This document shows positions 17,578 through 26,147 of a stretch of 64,000 nt of DNA, piece after piece. The number at the start of each line of letters is the position of its first letter. Position 1 is the stretch's first letter. The notes beneath the pieces are model-generated. The model saw nothing but the letters and a program-made list of their open reading frames with translations. It was not told the origin of the DNA and did not search any database. The DNA is taken from the NCBI RefSeq assembly GCF_904842695.1, contig NZ_CAJGWQ010000002.1:156361-220360 (forward strand), given 5' to 3'. The stretch comes from Gulosibacter hominis (GTDB taxonomy: Bacteria > Actinomycetota > Actinomycetes > Actinomycetales > Microbacteriaceae). The position numbers were made by a program, and so were the translations under genes.

Positions 17578-18213
17578 ATGACTTCCGGTGCTCGTTCTTC
17601 GGCTATGGCGCGTGTGATGCAGTTCATGCGTCCGGCGGCGCCGTTCATTGTTGCGATTTGGACCGTGGGTGCATGGCTCGTGATGCGACAGAGTGCCACC
17701 GGCTTCCTCGCGCTGTTTATTACGGTGCCGGTCGGGTTTTTGCAGCTGGCGACCCTCGGTTTCCTGTTCTGGTTGCGGCCGAGTGCGCGGCTGTCAGGCA
17801 GCTACCGCACCGAAGACCTGCTCTGGTATTTCGGCACATTCGCGCTGTGGCTGATCGGAGCGGTGATGCCCTCAGCGGCGGCGGCGGGGCTGGTGCAGAT
17901 TCTGGCATTCCTCGTGGGTGCGGTGGCGATCTACCGCATTGGTCGCAGCGCGCAGGAAGAAAACGTTAACGCCATGCGGCACCGCTTTGAGCAGGGTGGC
18001 TCGGATCAATTTGGCGACCCGGCGGCCGATTCGCCCTCCGGCTGGGGGCACGCTCGCATCATCACCATCAACACCACTCCCACCCGCCGGGGCGACTCGG
18101 TGGGGCACCAAATGGAAGTGGTCGATGGTGAAATCATTGACGAACCCAACCCGCGCATCCGACGCGGTGACGATCCGGATGAGTGGACGGCGCGCCCTCA
18201 CCGCGACAGCTAG
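17578..18213 (+). CDS. Conserved hypothetical membrane protein, four helices
   Basis: A 211-residue protein not recognised as a named family. Four hydrophobic segments lie at about 20-40, 43-65, 84-102 and 104-120. A polar cytoplasmic tail of about 90 residues follows, with GHARIITINTTPTRRGDSVG and many acidic residues near the end. It is flanked by the GCS2-type ligase upstream and rplS downstream and seems to be a single unit. Confidence 0.7.
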   Translation: MTSGARSSAMARVMQFMRPAAPFIVAIWTVGAWLVMRQSATGFLALFITVPVGFLQLATLGFLFWLRPSARLSGSYRTEDLLWYFGTFALWLIGAVMPSAAAAGLVQILAFLVGAVAIYRIGRSAQEENVNAMRHRFEQGGSDQFGDPAADSPSGWGHARIITINTTPTRRGDSVGHQMEVVDGEIIDEPNPRIRRGDDPDEWTARPHRDS

Positions 18214-18258
18214 GGCGATTATTTACCTCCGACTGGGGCAATAAGCCCCCGTCAGCTC

Positions 18259-18288
18259 TTGCCTCGAGCCTGCAAATTGTGGAAGAAT
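18259..18288 (+). promoter_or_regulatory. Candidate rplS promoter and leader
   Basis: TTGCCT (18259-18264) and AAGAAT (18283-18288) are 18 bases apart. The leader of about 100 bases contains a 7-base complementary pair, CCTCAGG at 18316-18322 and CCTGAGG at 18372-18378, just upstream of the start. Confidence 0.35.
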
Positions 18289-18393
18289 AATCGCTTGTGC
18301 CGCGGCTCGACTCTGCCTCAGGGGACAATCAGCCGACGAGCGCACAACACCAGTCTTTTTATTCGCGCCGACCTGAGGCGGGCGAGAGAGTGA

Positions 18394-18750
18394 ATGACCA
18401 AAATGGCCAATCTCATTGACCAGATCGACGCACAGTCGCTGAAGGACGTCCCCGATTTCCGTCCCGGTGACACCGTCAAGGTGCACGTCAACATCGTTGA
18501 AGGTAACCGTTCGCGTGTCCAGGTGTTCCAGGGCGTTGTGCTCGGCCGTCAGGGCGCCGGCATCGGCGAGACCTTTACCGTGCGCAAGGTGAGCTTCCAG
18601 GTGGGTGTGGAGCGTGTGTTCCCCGTTCACTCGCCGATCATCGAAAAGATCGAGGTTGTTAGCCGCGGTGACGTTCGCCGTGCGAAGCTCTACTACCTCC
18701 GTGACCGCCACGGCAAGGCTGCGAAGATTCGCGAGAAGCGCGCCAACTAG
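18394..18750 (+). CDS. rplS: 50S ribosomal protein L19
   Basis: A 118-residue L19, found at the 30S-50S interface. Recognised by [33 protein letters not shown] and [19 protein letters not shown]. The start is ATG 18394, with an in-frame ATG three codons later; the GAGAGAG stretch upstream is the ribosome-binding site. A strong terminator follows, so it forms a unit of its own instead of ending the trmD operon as in many bacteria; here trmD is on the opposite strand 5 kb away. Confidence 0.97.
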   Translation: MTKMANLIDQIDAQSLKDVPDFRPGDTVKVHVNIVEGNRSRVQVFQGVVLGRQGAGIGETFTVRKVSFQVGVERVFPVHSPIIEKIEVVSRGDVRRAKLYYLRDRHGKAAKIREKRAN

Positions 18751-18792
18751 TTGCTTGGGATGCCGATATTCATTCGGTATCCAACAAAAAAT

Positions 18793-18832
18793 CGACGGCC
18801 ACCGCAGCAATACCCGCGGTGGCCGTCGCTTT
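18793..18832 (+). terminator. Intrinsic terminator of rplS
   Basis: A perfect 13-base-pair stem (18793-18805 with 18816-18828) around a 10-base loop is followed by CTTT. Confidence 0.75.
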
Positions 18833-18836
18833 ACAT

Positions 18837-18842
18837 TAGACT
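18837..18842 (+). promoter_or_regulatory. Candidate -10 box of the lepB-rnhB unit
   Basis: TAGACT lies 30 bases before the lepB start and directly after the rplS terminator, giving a leader of about 24 bases that includes a Shine-Dalgarno. Confidence 0.5.
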
Positions 18843-18872
18843 GCGGTGGCCACCTAAGAGCGAGGAGATGGA

Positions 18873-19706
18873 TTGAGCGACGGCTACAAATTGCCTGAGC
18901 TGTCGCCGGATGAACCCGGTGGGCCAGACTTGCTCGCCCCGTACCGGCACGGTGTCGGCAACCGACACCGCGCGAACGAACACCTGCAGCTTGACGCGAA
19001 CGGCAAAGTGACCCGGGCCGACGGCGGCGGCTCGTTTTTGCGGGATGTCTTCGTGATCATGGCGCTGGCAATCGTGATCTCGATTGTCGTCAAAACGTTT
19101 TTCCTGCGCCCCTTCGCGATCCCATCCGGGTCGATGCGCAACACGCTCGTTGAAGGCGACCGCGTACTGGTCAATCTGCTCTCGCCGAACGTCATCGACA
19201 TCAATCGTGGCGATGTGATCGTGTTCAAAGACCCCGGCGGCTGGCTGCCGGAGATGTCCCAGCCCGAAAAGCCCTTCCCTACAGCCATCATTGATGGCGC
19301 GCTCGAGCTTGTTGGTTTGAAAGCCGAAGAATCGACCGGCCACCTGATTAAACGTGTCATCGGTCTGCCCGGTGACCACGTTGTGTGCTGCAACGCATAC
19401 GGGCAGCTCGAAATTAATGATGTGGCAATCGATGAGCCCTACATCATTCGGCCCAGTGGCGAAAACGCGAGCGGCATCAACTTTGATGTGACGGTTCCTG
19501 AACGGTCGGTTTGGGTGATGGGCGACAACCGCTACAACTCAGAAGACTCTCGTTTTCACGAAAATACCCCGACACGCGGGTTCGTGCCCTATGACGATAT
19601 TGTCGGGCAGGCTTTCGTTATTAACTGGCCACTCGACCGGTTTAGCTGGATTGATAGCTCGTCGCAAACATTCGTGAATGTGCCATCGCGCGAGCCGCAG
19701 CCGTGA
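18873..19706 (+). CDS. lepB: Signal peptidase I
   Basis: A 277-residue membrane serine protease that removes Sec and Tat signal peptides. After a polar N-terminus of about 50 residues comes one membrane helix (58-78) and box B, RPFAIPSGSMRNTL, with the nucleophile Ser87. The general base Lys161 is in HLIKRVIGLPGDHV, and GDNRYNSEDSR is box E. TTG 18873 is chosen because it follows GAGGAG with proper spacing, whereas ATG 18868 stops after two codons. The stop overlaps the rnhB GTG. Confidence 0.95.
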   Translation: MSDGYKLPELSPDEPGGPDLLAPYRHGVGNRHRANEHLQLDANGKVTRADGGGSFLRDVFVIMALAIVISIVVKTFFLRPFAIPSGSMRNTLVEGDRVLVNLLSPNVIDINRGDVIVFKDPGGWLPEMSQPEKPFPTAIIDGALELVGLKAEESTGHLIKRVIGLPGDHVVCCNAYGQLEINDVAIDEPYIIRPSGENASGINFDVTVPERSVWVMGDNRYNSEDSRFHENTPTRGFVPYDDIVGQAFVINWPLDRFSWIDSSSQTFVNVPSREPQP

Positions 19707-20353
19707 CCGAGCCCACACTCGAAATTGAACGGCAGCTGCTCACCGAACACGAACTCGTAATCGGGGTCGATGAGGTGGGGCGCGGAGCCCTCGCCGGGCC
19801 GGTAGCTGTGGGAGCCTGTGTGATCGGCGCCGCCCAACTCGAACAGGGCGCGCCCGCCGGTCTGCGTGATTCGAAGCTACTGACCGCCAAACGCCGCCTC
19901 GCTATCGAACCCGAGGCGCGTGCCTGGGCGCTCGCGAGCGCACTGGGGTGGGCGAGCGCCGCCGAAATCGACGAGTACGGCATCGGCAGCTGCCTTGCCA
20001 GCGCCGCCATTCGCGCCCTCGCTGAGCTGTGGCAGCAGGGCATCCCGGTCGACCGTGCGGTCATCCTGCTCGACGGCACCCACGACTGGCTCACCGGCGC
20101 GATGCAGCATCCGCTGCCGGTGATCGTACGACCGAAAGCCGACCGTGATTGCGCATCCGTGGCGGCAGCATCGGTGATCGCCAAGGTCGCTCGTGACCGG
20201 CACATGAACGAACTACTCACCGCCCAACCCGAGTGGCAGGTGTACGGCTGGGATAGCAACGTTGGTTATGGGTCGGTCAAACATCGCACCGCAATTCAGC
20301 AGCACGGGCCCTGCCCCCAGCATCGACGCACCTGGCTCACGAAGATCATCTAA
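19703..20353 (+). CDS. rnhB: Ribonuclease HII
   Basis: A 216-residue RNase HII that removes RNA from RNA-DNA hybrids and single ribonucleotides. The motif VIGVDEVGRGALAGPVAVGA supplies Asp23 and Glu24, and DRDCASVAAASVIAKVARD plus the C-terminal GYGSVKHR complete the family pattern. GTG 19703 overlaps the lepB stop. The order lepB-rnhB-DUF2469 is the actinobacterial norm. Confidence 0.95.
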   Translation: MTEPTLEIERQLLTEHELVIGVDEVGRGALAGPVAVGACVIGAAQLEQGAPAGLRDSKLLTAKRRLAIEPEARAWALASALGWASAAEIDEYGIGSCLASAAIRALAELWQQGIPVDRAVILLDGTHDWLTGAMQHPLPVIVRPKADRDCASVAAASVIAKVARDRHMNELLTAQPEWQVYGWDSNVGYGSVKHRTAIQQHGPCPQHRRTWLTKII

Positions 20354-20383
20354 CGCATCCTGGCCGGCGGCTGCGCGCTGGCG

Positions 20384-20389
20384 TACCAT
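20384..20389 (+). promoter_or_regulatory. Candidate -10 box, leaderless DUF2469 gene
   Basis: TACCAT lies 8 bases before ATG 20398 with no Shine-Dalgarno, so this gene may be transcribed separately from rnhB. Confidence 0.45.
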
Positions 20390-20397
20390 CGAAAGTT

Positions 20398-20721
20398 ATG
20401 AACGAAGAGGCATTCGACGACTATGAGCGCGGGCTCGAGCTTGCGCTTTTTCAGGAATACCGCGATGTCGTCAACCAATTTAAATACGTTGTCGAAACCG
20501 AGCGCCGGTTCTATCTTGCCAATGAGGTGGAATTTGCTCGTCAGGATGCCGCCAACGACTTCTACTTTGAGCTCACCATGCGCGACGTGTGGGTGTGGGA
20601 TATTTACCGTTCCGACCGCTTCGTGAAACAGGTGCGGGTGCTCACCTTCAAAGATGTCAACGTTGAAGAGCTCAACGCCCACGATTTTGAGCTGCCGAAA
20701 GAACTCTCACTCGACGACTAG
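20398..20721 (+). CDS. DUF2469 family protein
   Basis: A 107-residue acidic protein recognised by EEAFDDYERGLELALFQEYRDVV and ANDFYFELTMRDVWVWDIYR. The family is restricted to actinobacteria and nearly always follows rnhB; no biochemical role is established. It is rich in aromatic and acidic residues, with no membrane segment. Its last four bases overlap the end of the convergent ThDP-enzyme gene. Confidence 0.93.
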   Translation: MNEEAFDDYERGLELALFQEYRDVVNQFKYVVETERRFYLANEVEFARQDAANDFYFELTMRDVWVWDIYRSDRFVKQVRVLTFKDVNVEELNAHDFELPKELSLDD

Positions 20722-22364
20722 TCGGCGGCCGGATGGTTTACCGCATCGCGCAGATTCGCCATGATCTCAAGCTGATAAGGGGCGATGACACTGCCCGAGA
20801 TGCGGCAGTCGAGCACCCAGGTGCCCTCGCCGCGGGCGGTGCACCAGGTGGCCCATGAGTCGAGATCGCTCAGTCGTCGCACCACGGTAGCGTGGGCGCC
20901 GACGCCGAGTGCGAGCTGCGCGAAATCCACCTCGTCAATGCGCATCGGGCGCTCATCAAGCCCGAGTGAACCGTACTGGGTGGTTTCTGCGGTGTAGGCG
21001 GCGTCGTTAAATACGATCACGGTGGCACGCCGGGCGGTGCGCACGAGCGAGTCGAGATCGGCCAGGCCCATCAGCCCGCCGCCATCGCCGGTGGCTACCA
21101 CTAGCATCCGCTCACCGGCCGCTCGGGCGGCACCAGCAGCGGCCGGGAACCCGAGCCCGATCGACTGAAAGTGGGTGCCCACCAGCAGCATGCTGCCGGC
21201 ACTCGGCAGCCGCAGGTGGGTGTTCGGCCAGCCGATGAAATGGCCGCCATCGGTACACACCAGCCGCGCATCCGGTAGCTGCGCGTCAATGGCGGCGATG
21301 AGCCCGCGCGGGTCAAGACGGCCATCCTCCGCGAACTCGGGTGTATCGCCGCGATCGAACTGGGCGTCCACCACCTCAGCCGGGTCGACGCCGGGCCAGC
21401 TCTCGCGGGAGGCAACCTCGGTCAACAGTGCCATCGCAGTGGCGCTCGCGTCGGCACGAATGTGCGCGGTCACGGCCGGATGCGTGGGGCGTTTGGCAAT
21501 ATCCACCTGCACGAGCTCAGCCTGCGGGAAAAGACGCCCGAACCCCATCGTGAACTGGTTGAGGCCCGCGCCGAAGGCAATGACCAGGTCAGCCTGCGCG
21601 AGATAGCCCGCGGTGCGTGGCGACGAAAATCCGCCACACACGCCGGCGTCGAGCTGCCGGCCCGCGAAGAGCCCGCGTGCGGGAGCGGTAGTGACCGTAA
21701 TTGCGCCGATACGGTCGGCGAGCTCGGAAAGCGCGGGCCCGGCGTCGCGCGCACCCACGCCGGCCAGGATGATCGGACGCTTGCACTCACGCAGCCGGCC
21801 GACAAGTTTTGCGAGCGCGTCAGCGTCCGGCAACAGGAGGTTTCCGGGTGCGAGCTCGGGGATGAACTCGGGCTCGGCAGTCTCGACAGTGGGCAGGTCG
21901 TAGGGAAGCGCAAGTATCACCGGGGTGCGCTCGCGCAGCGCCCTGCTGAGTGCGTGCACGGTGTCGGCACCGGGTGTGTCGATGGTGACTGTGACGGTGG
22001 GTACACCGCAGGCTGAGGCGAGCGCGGCCTGGTCGACATCCCACGGTCGCCGACCGCCGGTGGGTTCATCACCGACCAGCACGATCATGGGGCTGCGAGC
22101 AAGGGCAGCTTCAGCGAGGGCCGTGAGCGTGTTGGTGAAACCCGCGCCATAGGTGGTGGTGGCGATGGCAAGCTTGCCGGTTGCGCGCCAGTAGGCATCG
22201 GCGGATGCGACGGCTCCGGCCTCGTGCCGAACCGCGGTATAGCGGGCATCGGTGTGCTGCAGTAGTGCATCCACTACGAAAGCGTTGCCATTGCCGAGCA
22301 GTCCGAACACTTCGGAGACGTGGGCGGCGAGTACCCGGGCAACGCGCTCGGCGACCGTGGGCAT
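20718..22364 (-). CDS. Thiamine-diphosphate-dependent enzyme (acetolactate-synthase / decarboxylase-like)
   Basis: A 548-residue ThDP enzyme with the three-domain Pyr-central-PP layout. The N-terminal domain has the cofactor-activating glutamate in AVRHEAGAVASADAY and the stretch TYGAGFTNTLTALAEA. The C-terminal domain has the cofactor motif GDGGGLMGLADLDSLVRT, ending in VIVFNDAAY. The reaction could be a decarboxylation or carboligation of a 2-oxo acid; the substrate cannot be assigned. ATG 22364 has AGGAG at good spacing. It is the last gene of a leftward accessory block after gltS. Confidence 0.85.
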   Translation of the reverse strand: MPTVAERVARVLAAHVSEVFGLLGNGNAFVVDALLQHTDARYTAVRHEAGAVASADAYWRATGKLAIATTTYGAGFTNTLTALAEAALARSPMIVLVGDEPTGGRRPWDVDQAALASACGVPTVTVTIDTPGADTVHALSRALRERTPVILALPYDLPTVETAEPEFIPELAPGNLLLPDADALAKLVGRLRECKRPIILAGVGARDAGPALSELADRIGAITVTTAPARGLFAGRQLDAGVCGGFSSPRTAGYLAQADLVIAFGAGLNQFTMGFGRLFPQAELVQVDIAKRPTHPAVTAHIRADASATAMALLTEVASRESWPGVDPAEVVDAQFDRGDTPEFAEDGRLDPRGLIAAIDAQLPDARLVCTDGGHFIGWPNTHLRLPSAGSMLLVGTHFQSIGLGFPAAAGAARAAGERMLVVATGDGGGLMGLADLDSLVRTARRATVIVFNDAAYTAETTQYGSLGLDERPMRIDEVDFAQLALGVGAHATVVRRLSDLDSWATWCTARGEGTWVLDCRISGSVIAPYQLEIMANLRDAVNHPAAD

Positions 22365-22409
22365 AGTGACTCCTGAATTTCGCGTCGTTGCGGAATTGTT
22401 CTGTGCAGA

Positions 22410-22440
22410 CTGTACCCGAATCAGTTGATTGCGGGTACAG
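22410..22440. repeat. Perfect 9-base inverted repeat between gltS and the ThDP-enzyme gene
   Basis: CTGTACCCG (22410-22418) and CGGGTACAG (22432-22440) flank 13 bases. No T-run follows on either strand, so it could be an operator or a weak terminator. Confidence 0.6.
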
Positions 22441-22494
22441 CCTGTTAACAGAATCTTTCGTGTTCGCTGCGAACTGTCAGGTGTCGGGATGTTG

Positions 22495-23790
22495 TTAGCC
22501 GACCCAGTTCATGCAGAACACAATCCAGGGCAGTGCGACGATGTCGATGAGTACCGCACCTGCCAGCGGCACGATCAGGAATGCCCGTTCAGATCGCACC
22601 CCGAAACGCTGGTTGAGTGCATCCATATTTGCCATTGCGTTCGGTGTGCCACCGAGCCCGTGGCCGAGCATGCCCGCCACCATAGTGGCGGCGTCGTAGT
22701 TGCGACCGAGTAGCGGGAAGACGACGAAGAGGGTGAACAGGATGATAAAAATCACCTGCACCACCAGCAGGATGATGAGCGGCAGCGCGAGCGATGCCAG
22801 GTCCCAAATCCGCAGCGTCATCATCGCCATCGTCAAGAAAAAGCCCAGGGTGAATTTGGAGATCAGCCCGAGCGCCGCATCGTCGAGTTTGACCAGTTTC
22901 GTGAGGTCGTTGATATTGCGGAAGGCGACGGCAACGACCATAGCCCCTACGTATCCGGGCAGCGAAAAACCGGTGGCGTCGCTAAACCATTCACCCAACA
23001 GCGTGCCGAGCACCATAATGACCGCGATCACCACGGTCGCGTTCAGCAGCGGGCGGTAGAAGGCACCCTTTTCGGGAGCATCCTCAAATTCGGCGTCCTC
23101 AAAGTTCCCGAGTTCCTCATCCACGGTTTCGATCGCGCGGGTGCCGGCACTAGCCGGTAGCGACGCGCCACGTACATGCTGGTGGTGGCCCGCTGCGACC
23201 TGCGCTGTGGCTTTCGGGATTTCGATCTTCCGACGTTCGATGAGCCAGCCGGCAATCGGGCCACCGAGCAGACCACCGGCGATCAGCCCGAACGTTGCCG
23301 CGGCGAGTGCGACTGCGTTTGCACCCTGCGCGCCCATTGCCTCCGCCTCGGGGCCAAACGCTGCTGCCGCGCCGTGTCCACCCTCAAGGCTGACCGCGCC
23401 GGCCATGATGCCCAGCAGCGGGTCGACACCGACGACCTGTGCCATGCCGATACCGATGAGGTTTTGCATGATGGCGAGGGTCCAGCAGGCAACGAGGTAG
23501 ACGATGAGCAGCCGTCCGCCCTTGCGCAAGAGGGCGAAGCTACCGGCCAGTCCCACCGTGGTGAAAAATGCCACCATTGCCGGGGTCTGCAGCGAGGTGT
23601 CGAACTCCAAGCTGGCAACGCCGGTCTGATGCAGCACCAGGGTTAGCAGCGCAAAAAAGAACCCGCCGATTACCGGCCCGGGAATCGCAAAACGGCGCAG
23701 CACCGCAAATCGGGCGCGCACTGATTCACCCAAAACGAGTAGCAGTAGCGCGAGTGCGGTTGTTTGAACGAGATTGACTTCAACGGTCAT
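22495..23790 (-). CDS. gltS: Sodium/glutamate symporter GltS
   Basis: A 431-residue transporter of the ESS family that imports L- or D-glutamate with sodium. About 10-12 helices are visible, with the two inverted re-entrant signatures around AGAVSLEGGHGAAAAFGP and GMLGHGLGGTPNAMAN. The central loop (after WLIERRKIEIPK) is unusually polar and includes GHHQH. ATG 23790 is chosen over TTG 23796 because it overlaps the formimidoylglutamase stop (ATGA) and has AAGGA 7 bases upstream. The pairing with a glutamate-producing enzyme suits the role. Confidence 0.92.
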   Translation of the reverse strand: MTVEVNLVQTTALALLLLVLGESVRARFAVLRRFAIPGPVIGGFFFALLTLVLHQTGVASLEFDTSLQTPAMVAFFTTVGLAGSFALLRKGGRLLIVYLVACWTLAIMQNLIGIGMAQVVGVDPLLGIMAGAVSLEGGHGAAAAFGPEAEAMGAQGANAVALAAATFGLIAGGLLGGPIAGWLIERRKIEIPKATAQVAAGHHQHVRGASLPASAGTRAIETVDEELGNFEDAEFEDAPEKGAFYRPLLNATVVIAVIMVLGTLLGEWFSDATGFSLPGYVGAMVVAVAFRNINDLTKLVKLDDAALGLISKFTLGFFLTMAMMTLRIWDLASLALPLIILLVVQVIFIILFTLFVVFPLLGRNYDAATMVAGMLGHGLGGTPNAMANMDALNQRFGVRSERAFLIVPLAGAVLIDIVALPWIVFCMNWVG

Positions 23791-24731
23791 GTGCAATTCC
23801 TTTGCGAGATGATGCGGTCGATAAGGCGCGCGCCAATGCGTGCCGTGCGACCATCAATGTCAAAACGGGGGTTGAGTTCAGCAATATCGGCGATGCGGAG
23901 CTTGCCAGACGATGCCACGCGGTCGACGACCGCCTGAATTATTTCGGGAACCACGCCGAGGGCTGCGGGCGCGCTCACACCTGGAGCCACCGCGGCCGGC
24001 AGGACGTCAAGATCGATGGTGAGATACAGATCATCGATCTCGGCAAGGTGGTCATCAACGAAAGCCAGCACCTGATCGATCCGGTCAATTCGGCACTCGT
24101 CATCGAGCAGGTATCGTGCCCCGATGCTGTCTGCTCGCTCAAAGAGCGTGCGGGTGTTTGTTGCGCGGCCGATGCCAATCACGCGGTATTTCACCTGGCG
24201 GCCGTGAGCAAGCTCAGCCTCCGCAATCTGGGCGAATCCCGTTCCCGAAGTTGGCTGGTCGGCGGCGCGCAAATCAAAATGTGCATCCAGGTTGAGCACA
24301 CCGAGGGTGCGCCGGCGATCGATGCCGAGCCCGGCGTTGACACCGAGATAGCTTGCGTAGGCCACCTCATGACCGCCGCCGAGAACGAGAGGGAAGTGGC
24401 CGGCCTGTAGCGCCTGCGCGACCGCTTCGCCCAGTTCAGCTTGGGCTGCTTCGAGGTCGGTGCCGTCAACGACGATATTGCCGGCGTCGTAGCGGCGGAG
24501 GTCATCGTGAATCGCCAGTGGCGCAAGCGCCTTTCGCAGCGCTTCGGGGCCGTCTGCTGCGCCGACTCTGCCGCCGTTGCGGCGTACCCCTTCGTCGCTG
24601 GCGAAGCCGATGAGCACCGCGCCGGATGCGTCGGCTTCAGAATAGGGGCGGATTGTTGAGTGCCAGCGTGCGTGCGGTGCTCCCGGGCCATCATCCCGCC
24701 CGGTCCACCGGTTTGGTTCGATTCGGGTCAT
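23787..24731 (-). CDS. hutG: Formimidoylglutamase / arginase-family ureohydrolase
   Basis: A 314-residue ureohydrolase. The dinuclear manganese site is seen in LVLGGGHEVAYASY, LNLDAHFDLR and TIDLDVLPAAVAPGVSAP. The two metal strands and length fit HutG, which turns N-formimino-L-glutamate into glutamate and formamide at the end of histidine breakdown; agmatinase or another arginase-like activity cannot be excluded. The other hut genes are not in the window. It overlaps IclR upstream and gltS downstream by ATGA junctions. Confidence 0.85.
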   Translation of the reverse strand: MTRIEPNRWTGRDDGPGAPHARWHSTIRPYSEADASGAVLIGFASDEGVRRNGGRVGAADGPEALRKALAPLAIHDDLRRYDAGNIVVDGTDLEAAQAELGEAVAQALQAGHFPLVLGGGHEVAYASYLGVNAGLGIDRRRTLGVLNLDAHFDLRAADQPTSGTGFAQIAEAELAHGRQVKYRVIGIGRATNTRTLFERADSIGARYLLDDECRIDRIDQVLAFVDDHLAEIDDLYLTIDLDVLPAAVAPGVSAPAALGVVPEIIQAVVDRVASSGKLRIADIAELNPRFDIDGRTARIGARLIDRIISQRNCT

Positions 24732-25462
24732 GCTTTTCCTCCACTCAGTTCATCGGAAGTTCTGCAAACCATGTCAATTAAGCGGTTTGTTCGGCCCTGG
24801 ACGCGCAGTTCGGGCGCCATGATGGTGACGGTACCGAGCAGCGCGCCGTCGGCGTCGATCACCGGTGCACTCGCGCCCCACACACCGGGATCGAGCACTC
24901 CGGTGCTGACGGCATAACCGTCGGTGATGGCCCGATTGCACTCGTGTTCAATCGTTTCGATAGTTGACGTATCGAGGTCATAGTGGGCGTAGGTGCGCTG
25001 ACGACGAGCCTGCGAGAGCCGTGACAGCAGCGCCGTTGCGGTGGCGCCGTGCAGTAGCGGCTGCGTGGCGCCGGTCGAAAAACTGCAGCGGAGGGTGCGA
25101 TGTGTTTCGACCGCCTCAACGCAGAGCGCTTCGTTGCCGTAGGGGATGAGAAAAGCAGCCAATTCACCGCTATCAGCAACGAGTTTTTCGAGCTGCGGCG
25201 CCACCGCGCTGTGTTTGAGAGCGTGTTCGCGATACCGCTGCGCGAGGGGGATTGAGCCCGGCCCGGCCGAATAGCGCCCGGTTGCGACCCGTCGGGTAAA
25301 TCCGGCGTCATTGGTGGCGGCGAGGATGCGGTAGATGGTGCTGGCTGGGATTTTGGTGCGTTCGGAGAGTTCGTGGACGTCAAGATCGTCTGCTTTTGAC
25401 AGTGCGTTGAGTACTGCGAGCACACGGTCGGTGACGCGGCGATGCGTTTCGTGTGTGCTCAC
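24728..25462 (-). CDS. IclR family transcriptional regulator
   Basis: A 244-residue regulator. The N-terminal winged helix is clear in HELSERTKIPASTIYRIL, and the C-terminal effector domain shows ALCVEAVETHRTLRCSFSTG and WGASAPVIDADGALLG. GTG 25462 follows AAGGAG. As the first gene of the leftward unit with hutG and gltS, it probably controls that unit in response to a histidine- or glutamate-derived metabolite. The ligand and direction of control are inferred. Confidence 0.9.
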   Translation of the reverse strand: MSTHETHRRVTDRVLAVLNALSKADDLDVHELSERTKIPASTIYRILAATNDAGFTRRVATGRYSAGPGSIPLAQRYREHALKHSAVAPQLEKLVADSGELAAFLIPYGNEALCVEAVETHRTLRCSFSTGATQPLLHGATATALLSRLSQARRQRTYAHYDLDTSTIETIEHECNRAITDGYAVSTGVLDPGVWGASAPVIDADGALLGTVTIMAPELRVQGRTNRLIDMVCRTSDELSGGKA

Positions 25463-25781
25463 GCTGGCTCCTTTGCTCCGATTTTTTGCACAGACTGCTT
25501 CGGCTGCGATGCGATCAGAATAGGGATCCTGTCTCCTGCCAACCAGAGATAATTCTCACTAATTGAGAATTATCTGATTGATGATGTTGCGGATGCACTT
25601 CACTTGCCGATGCGCATAGCTCGCTTAATGCACATCGCCGGTTCGCGCGGTGGCGCCGCCACCCTTTGTGTCGAGCGCTCGCTGGTCGTGTGGAAAGAGG
25701 CTTATCCACAGAGACCTCTGCGCGATGCTCCCAAACGTTTCTGCTGCGGCAAGCTGCTGGCACATTCATCCAGGAGGTGTC
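25463..25781. other. Divergent intergenic region between the IclR gene and yraN
   Basis: This 319-base region has no convincing gene. It holds the leftward promoter area and a perfect AT-rich palindrome (listed separately). TTGGCA (25542-25537) and TATTCT on the minus strand are candidate promoter parts, but 14-base spacing makes them weak. Confidence 0.7.
25548..25574. promoter_or_regulatory. Perfect 11-base palindrome, probable operator of the IclR-hutG-gltS unit
   Basis: Arms GATAATTCTCA (25548-25558) and TGAGAATTATC (25564-25574) flank CTAAT. It is AT-rich in a GC-rich genome and lies about 86 bases upstream of the IclR GTG. An autoregulatory IclR site is likely but not shown. Confidence 0.6.
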
Positions 25782-26147
25782 ATGAACCAACGCATCGCAC
25801 TCGGCCGTCGCGGGGAAGACCTCGCGCTCGCCTACCTCGAAGACGCGAACTACGAGATCCTTGACCGGAATTGGCGCTGCCGGGCCGGTGAAATCGACAT
25901 CGTTGCCCGCGACGCCCACTACCTCATCTGCGTAGAGGTGCGCACTCGCAGCGGCATCGGTTTTGGTGACCCGCTCGAATCGCTCACCGCAGACAAACTC
26001 GCCCGGATGCGCGATCTTGCGCTCGCGTGGCGAGGTGAGCATCCCGAATTTTCGGGACTGCTGCGCCTTGACGCCATCGGAGTGCTGCTCACTCGAGCAG
26101 GCGAACCGAAGCTGCGTCACATCGTCGGTTTGGGAGCACGAAACTGA
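25782..26147 (+). CDS. yraN: UPF0102 family protein YraN
   Basis: A 121-residue endonuclease-fold protein. It starts MNQRIALGRRGEDLALAYLE and has the motifs NWRCRAGEIDIVARD and LICVEVRTRSG, which hold acidic residues of a PD-(D/E)XK-like site. A nuclease role is assumed from fold. ATG 25782 follows AGGAGGTGT; the frame upstream is open but not homologous. Its stop overlaps the comM start. Confidence 0.92.
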   Translation: MNQRIALGRRGEDLALAYLEDANYEILDRNWRCRAGEIDIVARDAHYLICVEVRTRSGIGFGDPLESLTADKLARMRDLALAWRGEHPEFSGLLRLDAIGVLLTRAGEPKLRHIVGLGARN

